From assembly GCA_024743405.1 (NCBI GenBank), contig JANSWP010000007.1:62001-126000 (forward strand): a DNA stretch of 64,000 nucleotides, written 5' to 3'. Shown here in pieces: positions 44,126-52,886 of the stretch. The stretch is from Bacteroidota bacterium (GTDB lineage Bacteria > Bacteroidota > Bacteroidia > Chitinophagales > Saprospiraceae). The notes below the pieces were generated by a model. It searched no databases. It saw only the letters and a program-made list of their open reading frames with translations, and was not told the origin of the DNA. Made by a program: the position numbers and the translations under genes. How positions within the stretch are numbered: the first letter of the stretch is position 1; every line of letters starts with the position of its first letter.

Positions 44126-44632
44126 ATGAATAAGTTAATTTTATTGTTTTCGGTTTGTCTAATAACTTTTGGCTGTCAAAATTCAGAGAAAGATATTCGA
44201 AACCAAGCTAAAAATAGTGCGGATTCTCTAATTATATTGGATAACTTTAAAAAGAGCTTGATCGGAGAATGGGAGACAGTTTCTTTTAAGGTGGATGTCA
44301 ATTCTGTCAATAATACCGACTCAAGTTATTCATTGTTTGTTGGTCATGGGGAATGGAAAGAAAAATTAAATTTGAAACCTTTCAAAACTAATTATAGAGA
44401 AAATAATACTTACGAAATGTCTTTTTGGGATATGTCAGACTCAATTGTTGATGTAAAAAGGGGACTTTGGTCGGTCTTTGGAGATACATTAATATTGATG
44501 GAGCCTGATGGAACCTATCAATATCAAGTTCGATCTAAAAATAACCATCTCCAATTTGAAAGTTTACTAGATTGGGATGGTGATGGTGTGGAAGATGATG
44601 CTTATATGCGCGTAGAAAAGAGAGTTCAATAA
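44126..44632 (+). CDS. Hypothetical lipoprotein
   Basis: This 168-residue protein has a lipoprotein signal with Cys at 17 (CLITFGCQNSE). The mature part begins with a helical stretch, then beta-rich sequence containing LIGEWETVSFKVD and YEMSFWDMSDSIVDVKRGLW and ending LLDWDGDGVEDDAYMRVEKR. GEWE near the start and the beta-rich pattern recall lipocalin-like lipoproteins of Bacteroidota, but the family cannot be named with certainty. It follows the S8 peptidase after a terminator and precedes the TolB-like gene by 65 bp. Confidence 0.72.
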   Translation: MNKLILLFSVCLITFGCQNSEKDIRNQAKNSADSLIILDNFKKSLIGEWETVSFKVDVNSVNNTDSSYSLFVGHGEWKEKLNLKPFKTNYRENNTYEMSFWDMSDSIVDVKRGLWSVFGDTLILMEPDGTYQYQVRSKNNHLQFESLLDWDGDGVEDDAYMRVEKRVQ

Positions 44633-44675
44633 GTATTATGACAGTCTTATTACCAAACGAAATTCAATCTTAACC

Positions 44676-44683
44676 TACCTTTG
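44676..44683 (+). promoter_or_regulatory. Candidate -7 promoter element for the TolB-like lipoprotein
   Basis: TACCTTTG fits TAnnTTTG exactly, 14 bp before the ATG at 44698. A matching -33 TTG at the usual distance is not obvious. If used, the leader would be very short. Confidence 0.4.
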
Positions 44684-44697
44684 CGCAAAAAATAATT

Positions 44698-45807
44698 ATG
44701 ACAAAACGATTTTTATTTCTACTTATCACTATTGGTTTTTTTGCTTGCAATTCTTCAGTCGAGACAGAAGAAACAAGTGAACCAACCGAACTTTCTTTTT
44801 CTGGAACAGACGCTCGTCTTTATGAAGGAGAAGTAAACTTAAAGAATTTAACCCAACTTACAAATGGAGGAAATAATGCGGAAGCTTATTTCAGTTTTGA
44901 TAATTCAAAACTAGTTTTCCAAGCTGATTATAAAGAGTGGGGTGTGGAATGCGACCAAATTTTTTACATGACTACAAGTGGATTTTCTGGTGACCAACCT
45001 CCAATGTTAAGTACTGGTTTAGGAAGGACTACTTGTTCCTATTTTTTGCCAGGCGATAAAGAAATTATTTATTCTTCTACTCATTTAGGCGGTGAAAAAT
45101 GCCCTGAAGCGCCGCGTTCTGTTAATGGAAAATATGTTTGGCCAATTTTTGAGGATTTTGATATTTTCGTCGCTGATTTGGAAGGAAATACTAAAAGACA
45201 ATTGACGGATACGCCTGGATATGATGCAGAACCTACGGTCTCACCAGATGGTAAAAAAATTGTTTTTACTTCGACGCGATCCGGAGACTTGGAACTTTAT
45301 ACAATGGACTTGGATGGCTCAAATGTAAATCAGGTAACAAGTGGTTTGGGTTATGATGGAGGAGCATTTTTCTCTCCAGATAGTAAAAAATTAGTGTTTC
45401 GTGCTTCTCGACCAAAAACGGAAGAAGAGATTAAAACCTACAAAGATTTCCTAGCCCAAGGATTAGTACAGCCGACTAATATGGAGATTTATGTTTGTAA
45501 TGTTGATGGATCTGAATTAACTCAAGTAACTGATTTAGGTGGTGCTAATTGGGCGCCTTATTTTCATCCTTCTGGAGAGAAAATTGTATTTGCTTCCAAT
45601 CACCATAGTGTAGGAGAAGGTCGACCAAGATTTAATCTTTTCATAATAAATTTGGATGGTACAGGATTAAAGCAAATTACCTTTGATACCATCTTTGATG
45701 CATTCCCAATGTTCTCTTTTGATGGTAAAAAATTAGTTTTTTCCTCTAATAGAAATAATGGAGGTACCCGTGATACAAATGTGTTTATTGCTGATTGGGT
45801 AGACTAA
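44698..45807 (+). CDS. TolB-like beta-propeller lipoprotein
   Basis: This 369-residue lipoprotein has a signal ending at Cys 17 (GFFACNSS). WD40-like PD40 propeller repeats fill the mature protein: NAEAYFSFDNSKLVFQADY, YDAEPTVSPDGKKIVFTSTR, YDGGAFFSPDSKKLVFRASR, NWAPYFHPSGEKIVFASNH and DAFPMFSFDGKKLVFSSNR. This is the pattern of TolB C-terminal and DPP-like propellers, but there is no TolB N-terminal domain and no peptidase domain. It probably binds a protein or peptide partner in the periplasm or at the surface. It is not obviously linked to its neighbours. Confidence 0.87.
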   Translation: MTKRFLFLLITIGFFACNSSVETEETSEPTELSFSGTDARLYEGEVNLKNLTQLTNGGNNAEAYFSFDNSKLVFQADYKEWGVECDQIFYMTTSGFSGDQPPMLSTGLGRTTCSYFLPGDKEIIYSSTHLGGEKCPEAPRSVNGKYVWPIFEDFDIFVADLEGNTKRQLTDTPGYDAEPTVSPDGKKIVFTSTRSGDLELYTMDLDGSNVNQVTSGLGYDGGAFFSPDSKKLVFRASRPKTEEEIKTYKDFLAQGLVQPTNMEIYVCNVDGSELTQVTDLGGANWAPYFHPSGEKIVFASNHHSVGEGRPRFNLFIINLDGTGLKQITFDTIFDAFPMFSFDGKKLVFSSNRNNGGTRDTNVFIADWVD

Positions 45808-45832
45808 AAAGTTTCTTTTATGAATAAAACTT

Positions 45833-45886
45833 GAATAGGCTTACTAGGTCGATAATGCAATAAAGTCTGGTCTAATAAGCCTATTC
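45833..45886. terminator. Hairpin after the TolB-like gene
   Basis: GAATAGGCTTA (45833-45843) pairs perfectly with TAAGCCTATTC (45876-45886), with additional inner pairing. It is followed by TAAAATTTTC, not a clean T run. It is placed like a terminator, 26 bp after the stop codon. Confidence 0.6.
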
Positions 45887-46014
45887 TAAAATTTTCTACT
45901 CTTTTTTCTTTCCAACTTGATTGAGAATTCTCACCATTTTTTTTTTTACCTGAAAGTCAATTATATTCGCTTCTGAATTTCCTTTCTTTGTCAGTGTATT
46001 AAACTAAAAAACGA

Positions 46015-48402
46015 ATGTCAATGAGCAAAACTGCGCCTGCTTTCCTTTTAGTCCTTTTCCTGTTTATTGTTCAAAATCTATTCGCCCAAAATCCAGTAAA
46101 AATCCATATTGTTTCAGATATAAGAAATGAGTCTAGTGACTTATTTTGGTTTGAAGAAAAATTGAAAGAAGAGATTCTCTCTTTGATGAAAAATAGGCGA
46201 GAAATTGAATTTGGATTCACTTTTGGCAATTATGATCCAGCTACAATACAATTAGCTTTCGATAGGTTATTTGCTGATCAAGAAACAGATATTATTTTGG
46301 GAATTGGAACATTGTCTTCAGCGATTCTATCGCAACAAGGAAACTATTCCAAACCTGCTATTTCTGGAATAATCATTAATCCAGAGTTACAGGGTGTTCC
46401 AATTACTAATATAGGAACATCGGGTGTGTTAAATTATTCCTATGTAAAATCTCCTTTTTCACTTAATCGAGATTTGGAGGTATTAAATCAAATAGCGCCA
46501 TACGAGAAATTAGGAGTTGTTGGTTCCCAGCACATGGCTAAATTTATAACAAATTTTGAAAAATTATTTTCTAATAGCGCTGCCCAGAGTCAAGCGGAGG
46601 TAATTTCCTTACCTATTGGTGAAAATGTGTCTGCAACCTTGAGTAATATCCCTTCTGACGTTGACGCGATCTATGTGTTACCTACTTTCGATGAATTAAA
46701 ACCAACTGAAACTGCTCTATTTTTTGAGGGATTGGCGGAAAGGAAGATTCCATCCGTTGCTCTTTTGGGAGAAGAGTTTGTAGGGGCAGGAGCTTTGATT
46801 GGTTTTGAGGCCAATTCGAATTTAGCAAGAATGCCGAGACGATTAGCCATAAATGTATCCAAAGTCATTGAAGGAATTAATCCATCTGAATTGCCTGTTA
46901 TTGTGGAGACTTATAGTGAGAATTTGATTATCAATATGGCGACCGCTCGAAAAATAAATATTTATCCAGATTGGGATTTAGCCTCTTCTGCAATTTTATT
47001 GAATGTAAATGATATAGAAACAAAACGATCCCTTAACCTGAAAACAGCGATTTTTGAAGCATTGGATAATAATCTTGACATAAAAGTAGCCAAGAAAAAT
47101 CCAATACTAGTGCAGAAAGATGTCGATTTGGCTAAGTCTGAATTATTACCCCAAGTAGATGCCAATACTTCATTGTTATTATTGGACAATGCGACGACTC
47201 AAAGTTCATTTGGTTCAAGAGGGCGATTGAATTGGGCTATAGGGTTGGATGCTTCTCAAATCATTTTCGCCGAACCCGCATTAGCTAATATCGCTATTCA
47301 AAAACTATTAAAACAAAGTGAGGATCAAGGTCTTAAGACCACACAGTTAGATGTAGTTCTGGACGCAGCAGAATCCTATTTAAGAATTTTGCAAGCTAGA
47401 AGTTTTGCAGAGATTCAATCTGAAAATGTGAAGGTGACAAAGAATAACTTAGACATTGCTAAAGCTAAAGAAGCAGTTGGTTATTCTGGAGTAACGGATT
47501 TATATAGATGGGAATCAGAATTAGCATTAGACAAAATTGATTTGAATGATGCACAAGCGAGTGTTAGACAAGCTCAATATGCTTTAAATCAATTCTTAAA
47601 TCGGCCCATAAAGGAATCTTTCCGAACAGAAGATGTCAATTTAACAGACCAATTACTAATTGTAACTGATGAGCGAATTCAGGATTTAATCAATAATGAA
47701 GGAGAGTTGGAGGTATTGGCTGATTTTTTAGTTAATGAGGCAATGATAAAATTACCTGAGTTAAAGCAAGTAGATATTGGCATTGCGGCTCAAGATCGAC
47801 TCTTATTATCTCAACAGCGGCAAAATCACCTACCCTCCTTTGCGCTTTCTGGTGGTTGGGATTATACTATTGATAGATGGGACGTACCCGAATTGGATCC
47901 CGTGTTTCAGTCTTTTGGATTGGGTGCCCAAAATAAACCTTCCTGGAATGTTGCAATGGGTGTTCAATATCCTATTTTTCAAGGCATGGCAAGACAACAC
48001 CGGGTTGAACAAACACAGGTTAATATTCTTCAATTACAAGATCAGCGGGCAAATTTGAGAAATCAATTAGAACTGCGCATCCGTAATACATTAGAAACTG
48101 CTGGGGCTTCTTATTTCCGATGGCAACGATCACGCGAAGCTGCAGATGCCGCCAAAAAGAACTTTATTGTAATTCAAGATTCGTATTCCCAAGGCTTGGT
48201 AAATATTACCACTTTGATTGATGCTCAAAATGTTTCGGTTCAAACTGAATTAAATGCTGTCAATGCTACCTACCAATTTATTAATGATTTTTTGAGCTTG
48301 GAACGTGCGGGTGGGTTCTATTATGTATTAGCCACTCAAGGCGAAAAAGATGCTTTTTTCGACCGGTTAGCTGCTTTCATTTCGAAACAACAAAACAATT
48401 AA
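46015..48402 (+). CDS. TolC-family outer-membrane efflux protein with N-terminal substrate-binding-protein domain
   Basis: This 795-residue protein has a signal peptide (~1-25, VQNLFAQ). Residues ~28-300 resemble an ABC-type periplasmic substrate-binding fold (IILGIGTLSSAILSQ, ISGIIINPELQGVP, GVVGSQHMAKFI, DAIYVLPTFDEL, GALIGFEANSN). Residues ~335-795 are a TolC/OEP domain with two repeats of helix-rich sequence (LDVVLDAAESYLRILQAR, AKEAVGYSGVTDLYRWESE, GLVNITTLIDAQN). It is the outer-membrane channel for the RND system encoded just downstream, 6 bp before the adaptor gene. At ~800 residues it is far longer than an ordinary TolC (~450). The added domain may gate the channel or sense cargo; that is inference. 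Confidence 0.88.
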   Translation: MSMSKTAPAFLLVLFLFIVQNLFAQNPVKIHIVSDIRNESSDLFWFEEKLKEEILSLMKNRREIEFGFTFGNYDPATIQLAFDRLFADQETDIILGIGTLSSAILSQQGNYSKPAISGIIINPELQGVPITNIGTSGVLNYSYVKSPFSLNRDLEVLNQIAPYEKLGVVGSQHMAKFITNFEKLFSNSAAQSQAEVISLPIGENVSATLSNIPSDVDAIYVLPTFDELKPTETALFFEGLAERKIPSVALLGEEFVGAGALIGFEANSNLARMPRRLAINVSKVIEGINPSELPVIVETYSENLIINMATARKINIYPDWDLASSAILLNVNDIETKRSLNLKTAIFEALDNNLDIKVAKKNPILVQKDVDLAKSELLPQVDANTSLLLLDNATTQSSFGSRGRLNWAIGLDASQIIFAEPALANIAIQKLLKQSEDQGLKTTQLDVVLDAAESYLRILQARSFAEIQSENVKVTKNNLDIAKAKEAVGYSGVTDLYRWESELALDKIDLNDAQASVRQAQYALNQFLNRPIKESFRTEDVNLTDQLLIVTDERIQDLINNEGELEVLADFLVNEAMIKLPELKQVDIGIAAQDRLLLSQQRQNHLPSFALSGGWDYTIDRWDVPELDPVFQSFGLGAQNKPSWNVAMGVQYPIFQGMARQHRVEQTQVNILQLQDQRANLRNQLELRIRNTLETAGASYFRWQRSREAADAAKKNFIVIQDSYSQGLVNITTLIDAQNVSVQTELNAVNATYQFINDFLSLERAGGFYYVLATQGEKDAFFDRLAAFISKQQNN

Positions 48403-48408
48403 AAAAAG

Positions 48409-49533
48409 ATGAAAAACCTATTATTGATATTTAGCCTATTTACTTTTTTTATTTTTTATTCTTGTGAAGGCGAACAAAACAAAGAATTGCCAGAAGCCAT
48501 CCGACCCATTCGAATTAGTAAAGTAATTAAATCAGGAGACGTCGGAGACAAAACCTTTTCTGGAGCTGCCCAAGCAAGTAAACAAGCTAATTTAAGTTTT
48601 AAAGTGGCAGGGACTATTCTTGATTTTCATTGTAAAGTAGGGGATAGGGTGCCAAAAGGACATACTATAGCTCTTTTGGATGCAACAGATTATAGTGTCC
48701 AATTAGAACAAGCAGTTGCTCAATCAAAAAGTGCTGAAACTCAAATAAAAAGTGCTGAAACGCAGCTCATCACCAGTAAATCTACCTATGAAAGAATCGA
48801 AAAATTATATGAAAATAATAGTGTTCCATTAAGTGAATACGAAAATGCAAAAGGAGCTTATGAAGCTGCCAAATCTCAATTTGAAGCAACCAAAGCACAG
48901 TCAACGGCATCCAACAAACAAGCCCAAGCTGCTCAAAATCAAGTTGGATATGCCAATTTAAGAGCCCCTTTCGCAGGAGTCATAACGATGGTTAATGTAG
49001 AGGAAAATGAATTGGTTAATTCAGGAACTCCAATCGCTGTTTTGACTTCTGAAAGTGATCCTGAGGTGAGTGTTGGGGTACCCGGAATTTTTATTAATAA
49101 AATTAAAAAAGGGCAAAACGTACATATTCAGTTTTCAGTTTTAGACAATACAACTTTTGATGGAACAGTTAGTGAAATCGCCTTTAGTTCTGGTCAAGCA
49201 TCAACCTACCCAGTTACTATAAAAATAAAGAATCCCTCGTCTGAAATTCGTCCTGGGATGGCCGCCAATGTTCGTTTCTCTCTTGGGGATAACAATGATA
49301 AGGAGAAGTTAATTGCGCCTGCAAAAGCGATTGGGGAAGATGCCAAAGGTAAGTTCGTCTTTGTGGTAGTCCAGTCAAATGAAAATTATTCTGTTAAGAG
49401 AAGATCCATAAAAATTGGGAACTTAACTCAAGGTGGATTTGAGATTAAAGAAGGACTGAAAGAGGGAGAAATGGTTGCGACCGCTGGACTGAAATCCCTA
49501 TTAGATGGTATGAAAGTGAGACCTTTAGAATAA
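48409..49533 (+). CDS. RND efflux periplasmic adaptor subunit
   Basis: This 374-residue membrane fusion protein links the RND pump to TolC. It has a lipoprotein signal ending at Cys 19 (FFIFYSCEGEQ). The biotinyl-lipoyl halves (LSFKVAGTILDFHCKVGDRV and YANLRAPFAGVITMVNVEENELV) flank a coiled-coil hairpin (~88-165, containing SAETQIKSAETQLITSKS). The beta-barrel and membrane-proximal domains end in KEGLKEGEMVATAGLKSLLDGM. Order and spacing with the TolC-like gene (6 bp) show one operon. Hairpin copy B separates it from the pump gene. Confidence 0.95.
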   Translation: MKNLLLIFSLFTFFIFYSCEGEQNKELPEAIRPIRISKVIKSGDVGDKTFSGAAQASKQANLSFKVAGTILDFHCKVGDRVPKGHTIALLDATDYSVQLEQAVAQSKSAETQIKSAETQLITSKSTYERIEKLYENNSVPLSEYENAKGAYEAAKSQFEATKAQSTASNKQAQAAQNQVGYANLRAPFAGVITMVNVEENELVNSGTPIAVLTSESDPEVSVGVPGIFINKIKKGQNVHIQFSVLDNTTFDGTVSEIAFSSGQASTYPVTIKIKNPSSEIRPGMAANVRFSLGDNNDKEKLIAPAKAIGEDAKGKFVFVVVQSNENYSVKRRSIKIGNLTQGGFEIKEGLKEGEMVATAGLKSLLDGMKVRPLE

Positions 49534-49563
49534 GTCAATATCCATTCGGTGTGAATTAGGAAT

Positions 49564-49728
49564 TAGGGAGCAGGAAATAAATAAGGTACCCAAATTTTGC
49601 ACAGCTATTTTTTCTTCAGTGGAGGCAAAAAACACAGACATACCCATAGGTATGGCGAGTATTTTTAACGAAAAATGAAGGAAAAAGAGCAAGTGAAATG
49701 GGTAGGTTATTTATTTCCTACGCCCTTA
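49564..49728 (+). repeat. Hairpin repeat element, copy B
   Basis: This 165-bp TA-bounded element lies wholly between the adaptor and pump genes of the RND operon. Arms (TAGGGAGCAGGAAATAAATA and TTATTTATTTCCTACGCCCT) and core (49622-49670; apical CATACC-CATA-GGTATG) nearly match copies A and C. Inner arms also pair (TTTTTTCTTC with GAAGGAAAAA). Its right arm contains an ATG that artificially extends the pump reading frame by 23 codons. Confidence 0.88.
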
Positions 49729-49766
49729 CTCTGCTAATTATTTTTAGTTATTACAAAACGAGAACA

Positions 49767-52700
49767 ATGAATCTTACCAAATCAGCTATAGAAAACAATC
49801 GGGTTACTATTATGATGTTGTTGGTTATTGCCACCTTAGGCATAACTGTTTTTGGAGAATTGGCTCGAAATAGTATGCCTCCTTTTACTATTCGTGTAGC
49901 CTCAGTGATTACAAGGTTTCCTGGTGCTAGCCCTGATCGAGTGGAATCTTTAATCACAGATAAAATTGAGAAAGTTGTTCAAGAAATTCCTGAGCTGAAA
50001 AATGTGACGAGTGAATCAAGAACGGGTTTATCCATTGTCTCAGTTAGCCTAAAGGAGGATGTTAAACAATCTGAATTGCAAGCGGTATGGGATCGATTGA
50101 GAAGAAAAATAGATGGGATCAAAAAAGATTTACCGGATGGATCAAAGCCGCCGAACTTAAAGGACGATGGTATTGGGGTGGTTTATGGGATTCAATTGGG
50201 TTTAGAAAATGATGGATTTGAATTCTCTGAGATGAAAATTTACGCCGAAGATATTCGGGATGAATTAATCAAATTAGGTGATGCCTCCGAGGTTAAAATT
50301 AGTGGAATACAGGAGGAGCAAATATATGTTGAGTTTGACAATGCTCAATTAGCAGAGGTGGGGCTAACTGCAGGCCAATTGCAAAATATTATTGCCTCCA
50401 CCAATATTGTATTTCCGGGAGGAGAAGTAAGTCTTGAAGATGAACGAATAATTTTGGAACCTACCGGAAATTTCGAAAATATTGAAGACATTGAAAAAAC
50501 TGTTATTACCCTACAGCAAACTGGAGAATCCATTTTTTTAGGAGATTTAACAACCATTGTAAGAGCTTACAAAACGCCAAAAGAACGATTGGTCAAAATC
50601 AATGGAAATCCAGGGCTGATCATTTCTGTTGCTTTAAAGGAAGGCGCAAATATTATTCAATTGGGAGAACAAGTTGATAATAAAGTGGCTTATCTGAATA
50701 GTGAATTGCCTTTAGGATTGAGTCTCAAAAGAACCGCTTCACAAGATTTCGAAGTTGATAAATCGGTTCAAGATTTTGTTGGAAACTTATTCCAATCTGT
50801 TGGTATTGTTTTGATCACCATGTTGCTTTTTTTAGGGCTTCGTACGGGTTTAGTGGTAGCAAGTTTGATACCGATGGCTATTTTGATGACCCTATTTTTA
50901 ATGGGAAGCTTTGAAATCGGTTTGAATAAAGTCTCTCTCGCAGCACTCATTATGGCCTTAGGAATGTTGGTAGATAATGCCATAGTTGTCTCTGAATCAA
51001 TTTTGGTGAAAATGGAGGAAGGGACAAAAGCGCTGACTGCTGCGATTGAATCTAGTAAAGAATTGATGATTCCGTTATTAATTTCCTCACTTACTACATC
51101 AGCGGCATTTTTAGCCTTTTTTCTTGCGGAATCGTCCATGGGAGAGATTATGGGACCACTTTTTAGTGTGATTAGTTTGGCCCTATTGTCTTCATGGCTT
51201 TTAGCTATGACCATGATTACGATGTTGTCGGTTTATTTTATCAAGGTTAAAAAAAGAGAAACTAATGAAGAGAATTCAAAACCCTCTCTTTTTGATCGAT
51301 TCAATAATTGGTATAAGAATGTTTTAATTACTGCGATGAAAAAGAAATGGTTATTTCTCCTAGCCATTATGGTACTATTTATTGGTTCTTTATCCCTATT
51401 CCCTAGGCTTCCTTTTATCTTTTTTCCTGATAGTGAGCGAAATTTGGTCACCCTAGATTTGAATCTACCACTAGGTACAAAAATTGAAAAAACAGAAGCG
51501 GTAATTACTCAAATTGAAAAGTTTATTCAGGACAGTCTTTCCATCAATGAAAATCGATCAACAGGAATCATTGACTGGACGGCGTTTATTGCGGAAGGTC
51601 CTGAATCTTATGATTTGGGTTACCAACCAGGAGAGGCAAATTCTGGATATGCTCATATGCTTTTGAATACTAGTTCAGGGCAAGACAATCAAATGGTTAT
51701 TGATATTCTAGATGAATTTTGTTTCCAAAACTTGCCAGATGCAGATGTTTTAATAGGAAGATTGGCACAGGGTGGTGGTGGTGGTTCAGATGTTGAGGTA
51801 AGAGTTTCAGGGAGTACTCCCGAAGAGCTATATAGAATTTCGGAGATGGTTAGACAAAAACTTGTAAGTATTCCTGGGACTAAAAATGTAAAAGATAATT
51901 GGGGACCTAAAAGCAAGAAATTTTTAGTGGAAATTGATCAGGACAAAGCCCAACGTGCGGGAATTACCAATCAAGATATTGCGATTAGTCTCCAAACGGT
52001 TTTAACAGGTTTTAATACGGGTTCTTTTCGAGAAGGAGAAACCAATATTCCGATTATAATGCGGGAAGAAAGTAGTCAAGAAATTGACGCCCAATCTTTA
52101 GGTAGCCTGAATATTTTTTCTCAATCAAGTGGACGAAATGTCCCGTTAATTCAAGTTGCTAATATTATTCCCCAGTGGCAATATGCCAAAATTTTAAGAC
52201 GTGATTTGAATAGAAATATGAACATTAGTTGTGAGGCTAGAGCAGGGTTTACCGCAACAGACATTACTAAAATACTGAGCCCATGGTTAAAAGAAAATGC
52301 ACAAACTTGGAAAAATGGATATGTATATGAGTTGGGAGGGGAGTCAGAAAATAGTGGAGAAGCAATGGGTGCAGTAGGTGAAAAATTACCATTGGCAGGT
52401 TTTATTATTTTACTTTTATTAATCCTGCAATTCAATTCTTTTCGTAAAACATTCATTGTCTTATCAACCATTCCTTTGGGGTTGATTGGGGTCATTTTGG
52501 GTTTATTATTATTTCAATCCTACTTTGGGTTTATGGCCTTTTTAGGGGTTATTTCCCTTGCTGGAATAGTAATCAATAATGCAATTGTTCTTTTAGATAG
52601 AATTCAAATTGAACTGACTGAATTTAAAAGAAAACCTGTAGATGCTGTGGTCGCCGCTGCTCAACAACGTTTTCGTCCCATTATTTTAACAACTTGTACG

Positions 52701-52853
52701 ACAACACTAGGACTAATTCCACTATATCTTGGCGGTGGATTGATGTGGGAACCGATGGCAATTGCTATAATGATTGGGTTATTATTTGCGACTGTGATTA
52801 CGCTGTTATTCGTGCCAGTTGTATATGTTTTCCTTTATAGAGTGAAGGTTTGA
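49767..52853 (+). CDS. RND efflux transporter permease subunit
   Basis: This 1028-residue inner-membrane proton-driven pump is of the AcrB/MdtB-like hydrophobe-amphiphile efflux family. The ATG at 49767 gives MNLTKSAIENNRVTIMMLLV, a normal start for the first helix; the longer frame from 49698 begins inside hairpin copy B and is rejected. Twelve transmembrane helices flank two periplasmic porter domains. Typical stretches are PGASPDRVESLITDKIEK, ALGMLVDNAIVVSESIL (with the helix-4 Asp), FPDSERNLVTLDLNLPLG and PLGLIGVILGLLL. It works with the adaptor and TolC-like proteins upstream. Substrates cannot be predicted. Confidence 0.95.
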   Translation: MNLTKSAIENNRVTIMMLLVIATLGITVFGELARNSMPPFTIRVASVITRFPGASPDRVESLITDKIEKVVQEIPELKNVTSESRTGLSIVSVSLKEDVKQSELQAVWDRLRRKIDGIKKDLPDGSKPPNLKDDGIGVVYGIQLGLENDGFEFSEMKIYAEDIRDELIKLGDASEVKISGIQEEQIYVEFDNAQLAEVGLTAGQLQNIIASTNIVFPGGEVSLEDERIILEPTGNFENIEDIEKTVITLQQTGESIFLGDLTTIVRAYKTPKERLVKINGNPGLIISVALKEGANIIQLGEQVDNKVAYLNSELPLGLSLKRTASQDFEVDKSVQDFVGNLFQSVGIVLITMLLFLGLRTGLVVASLIPMAILMTLFLMGSFEIGLNKVSLAALIMALGMLVDNAIVVSESILVKMEEGTKALTAAIESSKELMIPLLISSLTTSAAFLAFFLAESSMGEIMGPLFSVISLALLSSWLLAMTMITMLSVYFIKVKKRETNEENSKPSLFDRFNNWYKNVLITAMKKKWLFLLAIMVLFIGSLSLFPRLPFIFFPDSERNLVTLDLNLPLGTKIEKTEAVITQIEKFIQDSLSINENRSTGIIDWTAFIAEGPESYDLGYQPGEANSGYAHMLLNTSSGQDNQMVIDILDEFCFQNLPDADVLIGRLAQGGGGGSDVEVRVSGSTPEELYRISEMVRQKLVSIPGTKNVKDNWGPKSKKFLVEIDQDKAQRAGITNQDIAISLQTVLTGFNTGSFREGETNIPIIMREESSQEIDAQSLGSLNIFSQSSGRNVPLIQVANIIPQWQYAKILRRDLNRNMNISCEARAGFTATDITKILSPWLKENAQTWKNGYVYELGGESENSGEAMGAVGEKLPLAGFIILLLLILQFNSFRKTFIVLSTIPLGLIGVILGLLLFQSYFGFMAFLGVISLAGIVINNAIVLLDRIQIELTEFKRKPVDAVVAAAQQRFRPIILTTCTTTLGLIPLYLGGGLMWEPMAIAIMIGLLFATVITLLFVPVVYVFLYRVKV

Positions 52854-52886
52854 GTTGTTTTAGGATAAGAATTTATTCAGTTAATT

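Noticed and set aside
49698-49766. N-terminal 23-codon extension of the RND pump
   Set aside because: It is encoded by the right arm of hairpin copy B; the same MGRLFISY string appears at copy C where no pump exists, and the ATG at 49767 gives a normal RND N-terminus.
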